From assembly GCF_963678635.1 (NCBI RefSeq), contig NC_087066.1, positions 19,995,996-20,059,995 on the forward strand: DNA of 64,000 bases, given 5' to 3'. Both the position numbers and the translations under genes were made by a program. The notes under the pieces were generated by a model. The model ran no database searches and had not been told where the DNA came from. It worked only from the letters and a program-made list of their open reading frames with translations. The stretch's first letter is position 1, and every line of letters begins with the position of its first letter. Of the stretch, positions 27,701 through 40,839 are shown piece by piece. This stretch comes from Symsagittifera roscoffensis. Taxonomy: Eukaryota > Xenacoelomorpha > Acoela > Convolutidae.

Positions 27701-30542
27701 AGAAACAAAAGTACCAAAATCCAAAACCCAGAAGTCCCATGAACAGTCAGCATACCCACAACGCATTAAGAAACCAAAAAAGCAGCGCTGCGTATTTCAA
27801 AGATGTCAAAACTGCAGAAGCATTCAGTAATCAAGACCAGAAGCTAGTGGAACCTACCAATTTGTGACGACAACTTTTTTTCAACAAATGACCACAGCAC
27901 AAATCCGCTGCTGCAACGGTCGCTAACCCAGTAGAATTGATGAATGGAACACCAATGAACACATCAAGATGACTTAACTAGCCACACAGTGTCCTGAAAA
28001 ATGAAAAAATTTGTACCACAAAAGATCGCATCAAGAACGAACACAAAAAAAGACATATTTCAGAAACATAAAGGCCAAAATCAAAAACTTAGAGCTCCCA
28101 TGAACCCTCAGCTTACCCACAACGATTTAACACATTAGCAACCCAAAAAAACTGTCGCTGTAGTTTTTGGTTGTCAAAACTGAAGAAACATTCAGTAGCC
28201 GAGACAGAAGCTAGTGGAAACTACCAATTTGTGACGACAACTTTTTTCGGACAAAAAATCATCACAGCGCAAATCCGCTTCCGCAACGATCGCTAACCCA
28301 GTAGAATTGATGAATGGAACACCAATGAACACATCAAGATGACCTAACTAGCCACACAGTGTCCTGAAAAATGAAAAAATTTGTACCACAAAAGATCGCA
28401 TCAAGAACGAACAAAAAAAGACATCTTTCAGAAACTTAAAGACCAAAATCAAAAACTTATGAATCCCATGAGCTGTCAGCAAACCCAGAACGCATTAACA
28501 AACCAAAAAGATGTCGCTGTGTATTTCAAAGATGTCAAAACTGAGGAAACATTCAGTAGCCAAGACCAGAAGCTTGTGGAAACTACCAATTTGTGACAAC
28601 TTTCTTCGGACAAAAAATCACCACAGCGCAAATCTGCTTCTGCAACGATCGCTATCCCAGTAGAATTGATGAATTGAACAATGAAAAGATCAAGATGACT
28701 TAACTAGCCACACACTGTTCTGAAAATGAAAAAAATTATACCACAAAAGATCGCATCAAGAACGAACACAAAAAAAGACATATTTCAGAAACATAAAGAC
28801 TAAAATCAAAAATCCAGAAGCCCCATGAACAGTCAGCATACCCACAACGATTTAACACATTAACAACCCAAAAAATTGTCGCTGTTTTTTTTGGTTGTCA
28901 AATTGAAGAAACATTCAGTAGCCGAGACCAGAAGCTAGTGGAAACTACCAATTTGTGACAGTTTTTTTTCGGACAAAAAATCACCACAACGCAAATCCGC
29001 TTCTGCAACGACCGCTAACCCAGTAGAATGATGATTGGAACAACAATGAACTCATGATGACTTCTTAACTAGCCACACACTGTCCTAGAAAATGAAAAAA
29101 ATTGTACCACAAAAAATTGCATCAAGGATGAACACAAAAAAGACATATTACAGAAACAAAAGTACCAAAATCCAAAACCCAGAAGTCCCATGAACAGTCA
29201 GCATACCCACAACGCATTAAGAAACCAAAAAAGCAGCGCTGCGTATTTCAAAGATGTCAAAAACGCAGAAGCATTCAGTAATCAAGACCAGAAGCTAGTG
29301 GAACCTACCAATTTGTGACGACAACTTTCTTCAACAAATGACCACAGCACAAATCCGCTGCTGCAACGGTCGCTAACCCAGTAGAATTGATGAATGGAAC
29401 ACCAATGAACACATCAAGATGACTTAACTAGCCACACAGTGTCCTGAAAAATGAAAAAATTTGTACCACAAAAGATCGCATCAAGAACGAACACAAAAAA
29501 AGACATCTTTCAGAAACATAAAGGCCAAAATCAAAAACTTAGAGCTCCCATGAACCCTCAGCTTACCCACAACGATTTAACACATTAGCAACCCAAAAAA
29601 ACTGTCGCTGTAGTTTTTGGTTGTCAAAACTGAAGAAACATTCAGTAGCCGAGACAGAAGCTAGTGGAAACTACCAATTTGTGACGACAACTTTTTTCGG
29701 ACAAAAAATCATCACAGCGCAAATCCGCTTCCGCAACGATCGCTAACCCAGTAGAATTGATGAATGGAACACCAATGAACACATCAAGATGACCTAACTA
29801 GCCACACAGTGTCCTGAAAAATGAAAAAATTTGTACCACAAAAGATCGCATCAAGAACGAACAAAAAAAGACATCTTTCAGAAACTTAAAGACCAAAATC
29901 AAAAACTTATGAATCCCATGAGCTGTCAGCAAACCCAGAACGCATTAACAAACCAAAAAGATGTCGCTGTGTATTTCAAAGATGTCAAAACTGAGGAAAC
30001 ATTCAGTAGCCAAGACCAGAAGCTTGTGGAAACTACCAATTTGTGACAACTTTCTTCGGACAAAAAATCACCACAGCGCAAATCTGCTTCTGCAACGATC
30101 GCTATCCCAGTAGAATTGATGAATTTCACAATGAAAAGATCAAGATGACTTAACTAGCCACACACTGTTCTGAAAATGAAAAAAATTGTACCACAAAAGA
30201 TCGCATCAAGAACGAACACAAAAAAAGACATATTTCAGAAACATAAAGACCAAAATCAAAAATCCAGAAGCCCCATGAACAGTCAGCATACCCACAACGA
30301 TTTAACACATTAACAACCCAAAAAATTGTCGCTGTTTTTTTTGGTTGTCAAATTGAAGAAACATTCAGTAGCCGAGACCAGAAGCTAGTGGAAACTACCA
30401 ATTTGTGACAGTTTTTTTTCGGACAAAAAATCACCACAACGCAAATCCGCTTCTGCAACGACCGCTAACCCAGTAGAATTGATGATTGGAACAACAATGA
30501 ACTCATGATGACTTCTTAACTAGCCACACACTGTCCTGGAAA
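24714..30542 (+). repeat. Array 1, right block: dimeric (~727 bp) and tetrameric (~1,450 bp) E/F repeats
   Basis: Type E monomers replace the usual GTATTTCAAAGATGTC segment with a T-rich version around TCGCTGTAGTTTTTG and recur near 25,258, 25,985, 26,713, 27,442, 28,171, 28,897, 29,623 and 30,349, every 726-729 bp. They alternate with type F (CATATTACAGAAACAAAAG) or with a further subtype. Superimposed on the dimer, 28,229-29,678 and 29,679-30,542 form a tetramer register: identical 71-codon frames start at 28,381 and 29,831, exactly 1,450 bp apart. Confidence 0.88.
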
Positions 30543-30577
30543 ATGAAAAACTTTGTACCACACAAATCGCATCAAGG

Positions 30578-30919
30578 ATGAACACAAAAAAAGACATATT
30601 TCAGAAACATAAATACCAAAATCCAAATTCCAGAAGTCCCATGAGCAGCCAGAATACCCAAAACGCATTAACAAACCAAAAAAGCAGCGCTGCATATTTC
30701 AAAGATGTCAAAACTGAAGAAGCGAAAGAAAAAACGAAAACCACATTTCAGAACAACAACAAAAGCAACAATGAAACAACAGCAACAACAAGTACAGCAC
30801 CAACGACAACAACTACAGCAACGACGACAACAATAGCAGCAACAACATTCAAAAGAAGGATCATCCGAATGGTGATACTCCCAATTGAATTCATCAATTG
30901 TACTACAAGATACTTATGA
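30578..30919 (+). other. Terminal array 1 monomer frame running into a Thr/Asn-rich tail (113 codons)
   Basis: The last monomer's frame begins at the internal ATG (the usual upstream ATG at 30,543 is out of frame because CACAAATCGC lacks three A residues found in other copies). It follows the satellite frame for about 48 codons to KTEEA, then leaves the satellite and reads a CAA/ACA-rich stretch as a tail rich in T and N with some A, K and S, ending with a short mixed segment before TGA. It is the longest ATG frame in the array. No domain is recognised. It could be a chance extension or a remnant of the sequence from which the satellite arose; I favour chance. Confidence 0.25.
30751..30847 (+). 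repeat. CAA/ACA-rich imperfect trinucleotide tract
   Basis: The tract directly follows the array 1 breakpoint and is built from AACAAC, CAACAA, ACGACA and CAGCAA units with interruptions. It contains almost no T or G. It lies between the end of array 1 (30,723) and the start of array 2 homology (about 30,940) and so marks the junction between the two satellites. Confidence 0.8.
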
Positions 30920-30939
30920 AAAGTTATGTAGAGTAAACC

Positions 30940-31470
30940 AGACCCGTAACATCTAAAATTGACAAGAACAACTGACTAAAATTATTTAACAGCATAGCGG
31001 ATAACAACAGCATCAATACTGTTATATTTTACGCTTAATATCAAAGTTTTATCATCCTATCTCCAATGCACATTGAGTTATCAAATCTGTTATCGAGCTC
31101 TTCAACTATTATTAAAGTTTCTCTAACAAATCTGTAATAAATTTTCCTGTATACTCATCAAATCAAGTAAAATGGGGTATTGCGAGGAAGCTCTTCTCAA
31201 GAACGAACAGATGGTACCACTTCTACTTGATTCCATCAATTTTTCGACGAGTTCTTCTTAAAAGACTGATGTGTACTCCATTAAAAAAAAAGACCTGTAA
31301 CAACAAAAATTGACTAAAAAACATGACTAAACCTATTTTAACTCTACTCCTGATTATAACATTAAAAACACTGTTGTTTTCTAGGCTTAAGCCCAAAGTT
31401 TTACCATCCTAGCTTCAAAATACAAGGAGTTATCACATCTTTTATCGAGCCCTTCAACTGGTTTTAACGT
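30940..31470 (+). repeat. Array 2, divergent left-edge monomers
   Basis: The first one and a half monomers align to the array 2 consensus only loosely (for example AGACCCGTAACATC, CTCTTCAACTATTATT, AAGTTTCTCTAAC). Around 31,290-31,345 they carry GACCTGTAACAAC, AAATTGACTAAAAAA and CTAAACCTATTTTAAC, a variant absent from the interior. This is the normal decayed edge of a satellite array, beyond the reach of interior homogenisation. Confidence 0.8.
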
Positions 31471-34400
31471 TTCTCTAATAAATATGCCTATATTTTTCGT
31501 AAATACTTATCAAATTAAACAAACTCGGGTACTAGGAAAAAGCCCTGCCTAAAAACGAACTAATGATACCCCTCCCACTAAAATTTGTCATCTCTACGAA
31601 AAATTCTTACTAAAAAACTGATGTGTAATCATTAAAAAAAGTCCTGTAACAATAAAAAGGACTAACGAAAAATGACCAAAAAAAAGACTGAAAACACTTT
31701 AACAGTAAATCTGATAAAAACATCATCATTAATGTTGTAATTTACGCTCAACCTCAAAGTTTTATCATCTTAGCTTGAATATACAATGAGATATCGCATC
31801 TTTTAACGAGCCCTTCAACTGCTTATAACGTTTCTCTAATAAATATGCATATATTTTTCCTAAATACTTAACAAAACAAACAAACTAGGGTACTAGGAGA
31901 AACCCCTGCTTAAGACCGAACTAGTGATACCCCTCCCATTTAAATCGGTCATCTCAACGAAAAGTTCTCTCTAAAAAACTAATGTGTACTCATTAGAAAA
32001 AAGTCCTGTACAACAAAAAGGACTTTAACAAAAAAAGACTGCAATCTTTTTAACAGTAAATCTGATAAAAACATCATCAAAATTGTTGTACTTTAAGCTG
32101 AACCTCAAAATTTTATCAACCTAGCTTCAATATACAATGCGTTATCACATCTTTTTTCGAGCCCTTCAACTGGTTTTAACGTTTCTCTAATAAATATGCA
32201 TATTTTTTTCCTTAATACTTACCAAAACAAACAAACTCGGGCACTAGGAAAAAGCTCTGCCCAGGAACAAACTAATGATACCCCTCCCACTAAAATCCGT
32301 CATCTCTACGAAAATTTCTTACTAAAAAACTGATGTGTACTCATTAAAAAAAAGTCCTGTAACAATAAAAAGGACTAACGAAAAATGACCAAAAAAAAGA
32401 CTGAAAACACTTTAACAGTAAATCTGATAAAAACATCATCAAAACTGTTGTACTTTACGCTTAACCTCAAAATTTTATCATCTTAGCTTGAATATACAAT
32501 GAGATATCACATCTTTTAACGAGCCCTTCAACTGGTTATAACGTTTCTCTAATAAATATGCATATATTTTTCCTAAATACTTAACAAAACAAACAAATTC
32601 GGAAACTAGGAGAAAGCCCTGCTCAAGATCGAACTAATGATACCCCTCCCATTTAAATTGGTCATCTCAACGAAAAAATCTTCCTAAAAAACTAATGTGT
32701 ACTCATTAAATAAAAGTCCTGTGACAACAAAAAGGACTTTAACAAAAAATGACCGAAAAAAATGACTGAAAACTTTTTAACAGTAAATCTGATAAAAACA
32801 TCATCAATAATGTTGTAATTTACGCTTAACCTCAAAGTTTTATCATCTTAGCTTGAATATACAATGAGATATCACATCTTTTAACGAGCCCTTCAACTGC
32901 TTATAACGTTTCTCTAATAAATATGCATATATTTTTCCTAAATACTTAACAAAACAAACAAACTAGAGTACTAGGAGAAATCCCTGCTTAAGACCAAACT
33001 AGTGATACCCCTCCCATTTAAATCGGTCATCTCAACGAAAATTTCTCTCTAAAAAACTAATGTGTACTCATTAGAAAAAAGTCCTGTAACAACAAAAAGG
33101 ACTTTAACAAAAAAAGACTGCAATCTTTTTAACAGTAAATCTGATAAAAACATCATCAAAACTGCTGTACTTTACGCTTAACCTCAAAATTTTATCAACC
33201 TAGCTTCAATATACAATGCGTTATCACATCTTTTATCGAGTCCTTCAACTGGTTTTAACGTTTCTCTAACAAATATGCATATTTTTTTCCTTAATACTTA
33301 CGAAAACAAACAAACTCGGGCACTAGGAAAAAGCTCTGCCCAGGAACAAACTAATGATTCCCCTCCCACTAAAATCTGTCATCTCTACGAAAAGTTCTTA
33401 CTAAAAAATTGATGTGTACTCATTAAAAAAAAAATCCTGTAACAATAAAAAGGACTAATTAAAAATGACCAAAAAAAGACTGAAAACACTTTAACAGTAA
33501 ATCTGATAAAAACATCATCAAAACTGTTGTACTTTACGCTTAACCTCAAAATTTTCTCATCTTAGCTTGAATATACAATGAGATATCACATCTTTTAACG
33601 AGCCCTTCAACTAGTTATAACGTTTCTCTAATAAATATGCATATATTTTTCCTAAATACTCAACAAAACAAAAAAACTCGGGTACTAGGAGAAAGCCCTG
33701 CTCAAGACCAAACTATTGACATCCCTCCCACTTAAATCCGTCATCTCTACGACGAGTTCTTCTTAAAAAACTGATATATACTCATTAATAAAAAAAGTAT
33801 TGTAACAACAAAAAATGACCAAAAAAAGTGACTGAAAAAGTTTAACTGTAAATCTGATAATAACATCATCAACACTGTTGTACTTTACACTTAACCTCAA
33901 AGTTTTATCATCCTAGCTTCAATATACAATGAGTTATCACATCTTTTATCTAGCCCTTCAACTGGTTTTAACGTTTCTCTAATAAATATGCATATGTTTT
34001 TCCTAAACACTTATCAAAACAAACAAACTCGAAAACTAGAAGAAAGCCCTAGTCAAGACCGAACTAATGATACCCCTCCCACTTGAATCCTTCATCTCTA
34101 TGAGGAGTTCTTTTTAAAAAGCTGATATATACTCATTAATAAAAAAAGTACTGTAACAACAAAAAATGACCAAAAAAAATGACTGAAAACGTTTAACTGT
34201 AAATCTGATAATAACATCATCAACACTGTTGTACTTTACACTTAACCTCAAAGTTTTATTATCCTAGCTTCAATATACAATGAGTTATCACATCTTTTAT
34301 CTAGCCCGTCAACTGGTTTTAACGTTTCTCTAATAAATATGCATATATTTTTCCTAAACACTTAACAAAACAAACAAATTCGGAAACTAGGAGAAAGCCC

Positions 34401-34579
34401 TGCTCAAGATCAAACTAATGATACCCCTCCCATTCAAATTGGTCATCTCAACGAAAAGTCTTCCTAAAAAACTAATGTGTACTCATTAAAAAAAAGTCCT
34501 GTAACAACAAAAAGGACTTTAACAAAAAATGACCCAAAAAATGACTGAAAACTTTTTAACAGTAAATCTGATATTAACA

Positions 34580-36080
34580 TCATCAAAACTGTTGTACTTT
34601 ACGCTTAACATCAAATTTTTATCAACCTAGCTTCAGTATACAATGAGTTATCACATCTTTTATCTAGCCCTTCAACTGGTTTTAACGTTTCTCTAATAAA
34701 TATGCATATATTTTTCTTAAATACATACCAAAACAAACAAACTCGGGTACTAGGAAAAAGCCCTGCTCAAGAACAAACTAATGATACCCCTCCCACTAAA
34801 ATCCGTCATCTCAACGAAAAAATCTTCCTAAAAAACTATAGTGTACTCATTAAAAAAAGTCCTGTAACAACAAAAAGGACTTTAAAAAAAATTATCGAAA
34901 AAATGACTGAAAACTTTTTAACAGGAAATCTGATAATAACATCATCAAAACTGTTGTACTTTACGCTTAACCTCAAAGTTTTATCATCCTAGCTTCAATA
35001 TACAATGAGTTATCACATCTTTTATCTAGCCCTTCAACTGGTTTTAACGTTTCTCTAATAAATATGCATATATTTTTCCTAAATACTTACCAAAACAAAC
35101 AAACTCGGGTACTAGGAAAAAGCCCTGCCCAAGAACGAACTAATGATACCCCTCCCACTAAAATCCGTAATCTCAACAAAAAAATCTTCCCAAAAAACTA
35201 ATATGTACTCATTAAAAAAAAGTCCTGTAACAACAAAAAGGACTTTAACAAAAAATGACCGAAAAAATGACTGAAAACTTTTTAACAGTAAATCTGATAA
35301 CAACATCATCAAAACTGTTGTACTTTACGCTTAACCTCAAAGTTTTATCAACCTAGCTTCAGTATACAATGAGTTATCACATCTTTTATCTAGCCCTTCA
35401 ACTGGTTTTAACGTTTCTCTAATAAATATGCATATATTTTTCTTAAATACATACCAAAACAAACAAACTCGGGTACTAGGAAAAAGCCCTACTCAAGAAC
35501 AAACTAATGATACCCCTCCCACTAAAATCCGTCATCTCAACGAAAAAATCTTCCTAAAAAACTATAGTGTACTCATTAAAAAAAAGTCCTGTAACAACAA
35601 AAAGGACTTTAAAAAAAATTATCGAAAAAATGACTGAAAAATTTTTAAAAGGAAATCTGATAATAACATCATCAAAACTGTTGTACTTTACGCTTAACCT
35701 CAAAGTTTTATCATCCTAGCTTTAATATACAATGAGTTATCACATCTTTTATCTAGCCCTTCAACTGGTTTTAACGTTTCTCTAATAAATATGCATATAT
35801 TTTTCCTAAATACTTACCAAAACAAACAAACTCGGGTACTAGGAAAAAGCCCTGCCCAAGAACGAACTAATGATACCCCTCCCACTAAAATCCGTAATCT
35901 CAACAAAAAAATCTTCCCAAAAAACTAATGTGTACTCATTAAAAAAAAGTCCTGTAACAACAAAAAGGACTTTAACAAAAAATGACCGAAAAAATGACTG
36001 AAAACTTTTTAACAGTAAATCTGATAACAACATCATCAAAACTGTTGTACTTTACGCTTAACATCAAATTTTTATCAACC
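34580..36080 (+). repeat. Array 2, local dimeric repeat (~726 bp)
   Basis: Two-monomer blocks repeat almost exactly: the variant TTTTTCTTAAATACATACC followed by AAAAACTATAGTGTACTC occurs near 34,710 and 35,436, and the partner variant with CAACAAAAAAATCTTCCC near 35,173 and 35,900. The interval is 726-727 bp in both cases. Confidence 0.8.
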
Positions 36081-36429
36081 TAGCTTCAGTATACAATGAG
36101 TTATCACATCTTTTATCTAGCCCTTCAACTGGTTTTAACGTTTCTCTAATAAACATGCATATATTTTCAAAACACTTAACAAAACAAATAAACTCGGGTA
36201 CTAGGAGAAAGCCCTACTCAAGACCGAACTAATGATACTACTTCCTTTTGAATCCTTCATCTCTATGAGGAGTTTTCTTAAAAAAACTGATATGTACTCA
36301 TCAAAAAAAAAAACCTGTAACAACAAAAAATGACCAAAAAAAGGGATTGAAAACGTTTAACTGTAAATCTAATAATAACATCATCAAAACTGTTGTACTT
36401 TACGCTTAATATCAAAATTTTTTTAACCT

Positions 36430-39420
36430 AGCTTCAATATACAATGAGTTATCACATCTTTTATCGAGCCCTTCAACTGGTTTTAACGTTTCTCTAATAA
36501 ATATGCATATATTTTTCCTAAATACTTACCAAAACAAACAAACTCGGGTACTAGGAAAAAGCCCTGCCCAAGAACGAACTAATGATACCCCTCCCACTAA
36601 AATCCGTCATCTCAACGGAAAAATCTTCCTAAAAAACTAATGTGTACTCATTAAAAAAAAGTCCTGTAACAACAAAAAGGACTTTAACAAAAAATGACCG
36701 AAAAAAATGACTGAAAACTTTTTAACAGTAAATCTGATAAAAAACATCATCAAAATTGTTGTACTTTACGCTTAACATCAAAGTTTTATCATCCTAGCTT
36801 CAATATACAATGAGTTATCACATCTTTTATCTAGCCCTTCAACTGGTTTTAACGTTTCTCTAATAAATATGCATATAGTTTTCCTAAACGCTTAACAAAA
36901 CAAACAAACTCGGGTACTAGGAGAAAGCCCCACTCAAGATTAAACTATTGACACCCCTCCCACTTAAATCCGTCATCTCTACGACGAGTTCTTCTTAAAA
37001 AACTGATGTATACTCATCAAACAAAAAAACCTGTAACAACAAAAAATGACCAAAAAAAAGAATTGAAAACGTTTTACTGTAAATCTGATGATAACATCAA
37101 CAACACTGTTGCACTTTACACTTAACCTCAAAGTTTTATCATCCTAGCTTTAATATACAATGAGTTATCACATCTTTTATAGAGCCCTTCAACTGGTTTT
37201 AACGTTTCTCTAATAAATATGCATATAATTTTCCTAAACACTTAACAAAACAAACAAATTCGGAAACTAGGAGAAAGCCCTGCTCAAGATCGAACTAATG
37301 ATACCCCTCCCATTTAAATTGGTCATCTCAACGAAAAAATTTTCCTAAAAAAACTAATGTGTACTCATTAAAAAAAAGTCCTGTGACAACAAAAAGGACT
37401 TTAACAAAAAATGACCGAAAAAAATGATTGAAAATTTTTAACAGTAAATCTGATAATAACATCATCAAAACTGTTGTACTTTACGCTTAACCTCAAATTT
37501 TTATCAACCTAGCTTCAGTATACTATGAGTTATCACATCTTTTATCGAGCCCTTCAACTGGTTTTAACGTTTCTCTAATAAATATGCATATATTTTTCCT
37601 AAATACTTACCAAAACAAACAAACTCGGGTACTAGGAAAAAAACCCTGCCTGAGAACGAACTAATGATACCCCTCCCACTAAAATCCGTCATCTCAACGA
37701 AAAAATCTTCCTAAAAAACTAATGTGTACTCATTAAAAAAAAGTCCTGTAACAACAAAAAGGACTTTAACAAAAAATGATCGAAAAAATGACTGAAAATT
37801 TTGTAACAGTAAATCTGATAATAACATCATCAAAACTGTTGTACTTTACGCTTAACCTCAAAGTTTTATTATCCTAGCTTCAGTATACAATGAGTTATCA
37901 CATCTTTTATCTAGCCCTTCAACTGGTTTTAACGTTTCTGTAATAAATATGCATATATTTTTCCTAAACACTTAACAAAACAAACAAACTCGGGTACTAG
38001 GAGAAAGCCCTGCTCAAGATCAAACTATTGACACCCCTCCCACTTAAATCCGTCATCTCTACGACGAGTTCTTCTTAAAAAACTGATATATACTCATTAA
38101 TAAAAAAAGTACTGTAACAATAAAATATGACCAAAAAAAGAAACTGAAAACGTTTAACTGTAAATCTGATAATAACATCATCAACACTGTTGTACTTTAC
38201 ACTTAACCTCAAAGTTTTATATTTCTAGCTTCAATATACAATGAGTTATCACATCTTTTATCGAGCCCTTCAACTGGTTTTAACGTTTCTCTAATAAATA
38301 TGCATATATTTTTCCTAAATACTTACCAAAACAAACAAACTCGGGTACTAGGAAAAAGCCCTGCCCAAGAACGAACTAATGATACCCCTCCCACTAAAAT
38401 CCGTTATCTCAACGGAAAAATCTTCCTAAAAAACTAATGTGTACTCATTAAAAAAAAGTCCTGTAACAACAAAAAGGACTTTAACAAAAAATGACCGAAA
38501 AAAATGACTGAAAACTTTTTAACAGTAAATCTGATAAAAAACATCATCAAAATTGTTGTACTTTACGCTTAACATCAAAGTTTTATCATCCTAGCTTCAA
38601 TATACAATGAGTTATCACATCTTTTATCTAGCCCTTCAACTGGTTTTAACGTTTCTCTAATAAATATGCATATAGTTTTCCTAAACGCTTAACAAAACAA
38701 ACAAACTCGGGTACTAGGAGAAAACCCCACTCAAGATTAAACTACTGACACCCCTCCCACTTAAATCCGTCATCTCTACGACGAGTTCTTCTTAAAAAAA
38801 CTGATGTATACTCATCAAACAAAAAAACCTGTAACAACAAAAAATGACCAAAAAAAAGAATTGAAAACGTTTAACTGTAAATCTGATAATAACATCAACA
38901 ACACTGTTGTACTTTACACTTAACCTCAAAGTTTTATCATCCTAGCTTTAATATACAATGAGTTATCACATCTTTTATAGAGCCCTTCAACTGGTTTTAA
39001 CGTTTCTCTAATAAATATGCATATAATTTTCCTAAACACTTAACAAAACAAACAAATTCGGAAACTAGGAGAAAGCCCTGCTCAAGATCGAACTAATGAT
39101 ACCCCTCCCATTTAAATTGGTCATCTCAACGAAAAAATCTTCCTAAAAAAACTAATGTGTACTCATTAAAAAAAAGTCCTGTGACAACAAAAAGGACTTT
39201 AACAAAAAATGACCGAAAAAAATGATTGAAAACTTTTTAACAGTAAATCTGATAATAACATCATCAAAACTGTTGTACTTTACGCTTAACCTCAAATTTT
39301 TATCAACCTAGCTTCAGTATACAATGAGTTATCACATCTTTTATCGAGCCCTTCAACTGGTTTTAACGTTTCTCTAATAAATATGCATATATTTTTCCTA
39401 AATACTTACCAAAACAAACA
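36430..39420 (+). repeat. Array 2, pentameric repeat (~1,797-bp period)
   Basis: A run of about 1.2 kb from 36,430 recurs from about 38,228 with the same monomer order. Diagnostic words include CTCAACGGAAAAATC (near 36,612 and 38,409) and CTAAACGCTTAAC (near 36,883 and 38,681). The register, measured at the AAAACAAACA word, is 36,531 to 38,328, 1,797 bp or five monomers. The second copy loses the match near 39,420. Confidence 0.8.
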
Positions 39421-40839
39421 AACTCGGGTACTAGGAGAAAGCCTTGCTCAAGACCGAACTAACGATACCCCTCCCATTTAAATTGGTCATCTCAACGAAA
39501 AAACATTCCTAAAAAACTAATGTGTACTCATTAAAAAAAAGTCCTGTAACAACAAAAAGGACCGAAAAAATGACTGAAAACTTTTTAACAGTAAATCTGA
39601 TAATAACATCGTCAAAACTGTTGTACTTTACGCTTAACCTCGAAATTTTATCAACCTAGCTTCAATATACAATGAGTTATCACATCTTTTATCTAGCCCT
39701 TCAACTGGTTTTAACGTTTCTCTAATAAACATGCATATATTTTTCCTAAACACTTAACAAAATAAACAAACTCGGGTACTAGGAGAAAGCCCTACTAAAG
39801 ACTGAACTAATGATACCCCTCCCACTTGAATCCTTCATCTCTACGACGAGTTCTTCTTAAAAAACTGATGTATACTCATCAAACAAAAAAACCTGTAACA
39901 ACAAAATATGACCAAAAAAAGAAACTGAAAACGTTTAACTGTAAATCTGATAATAACATCATCAACACTGTTGTACTTTACACTTAACCTCAAAGTTTTA
40001 TCATTCTAGCTTCAATATACAATGAGTTATCACATCTTTTATCGAGCCCTTCAACTGGTTTTAACGTTTCTCTAATAAATATGCATATATTTTTCCTAAA
40101 CACTTAACAAAACAAACAAACTTGGGTCCTAGGAGAAAGCCTTGCTCAAGACCGAACTAACGATACCCCTCCCATTTAAATTGGTCATCTCAACGAAAAA
40201 ACATTCCTAAAAAACTAATGTGTACTCATTAAAAAAAAGTCCTGTAACAACAAAAAGGATTTTATCAAAAAATGCCTGAAAAAATGACTGAAAACTTTTA
40301 ACAGTAAATCTGATAATAACATCGTCAAAACTGTTGTACTTTACGCTTAACCTCGAAATTTTATCAACCTAGCTTCAATATACAATGAGTTATCACATCT
40401 TTTATCGAGCCCTTCATTTGGTTTTAACGTTTCTCTAATAAATATGCATATATTTTTCCTAAATACTTACCAAAACAAACAAACTCGGGTACTAGGAAAA
40501 CGCCCTGCCCAAGAACAAACTAATGATAGCCCTTCCACTAAAATCCGTCATCTCTATGAAAAGTTCTTACTAAAAAACTGATGTGTACTCATTAAAAAAA
40601 AGTCCTGTAACAAAAAAAGGACTAACAAAAAATGACCAAAAAAAGTGACTGAAAACACTTTAACAATAAATCTGATAAAAACATCATCAATAATGTTGTA
40701 ATTTACGCTTAACCTCAAATTTTTATCATCTTAGCTTGAATATACAATGAGATATCACATCTTTTAACGAGCCCTTCAACTGGTTATAACGTTTCTCTAA
40801 TAATTATGCATATATTTTTCCTAAATACTTAACAAAACA

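Larger units (their letters stand above)
1..30723 (+). repeat. Satellite array 1 (~361-bp monomer, ~85 copies)
   Basis: Direct head-to-tail tandem array that runs off the left edge. The word CTAGCCACA recurs at 62, 421, 782, 1143 and 1507, giving spacings of 359, 361, 361 and 364 bp, and this rhythm holds to about 30.5 kb. Every monomer carries the same ordered landmarks: CTAGCCACAC, TTGTACCAC, ATCGCATCAA, CAGCGCTGCG, CAGAAGCTAGTGGAA and GCAACGATCGCTAA. The + strand is rich in A and C. Monomers fall into subtypes differing by point changes, small indels in A-runs and a few segment replacements; these subtypes alternate in higher-order repeats listed separately. All copies share one orientation. 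The array ends inside a monomer at about 30,723, where the sequence switches to a CAA-rich tract. It is seen directly as a satellite; a centromeric or heterochromatic role is only inference. Confidence 0.97.

Noticed and set aside
35112-36039. Repeated 66-codon minus-strand frames in array 2
   Set aside because: They recur because the satellite recurs; the hydrophobic composition reflects T-richness of that strand, and they are disrupted in most monomers.
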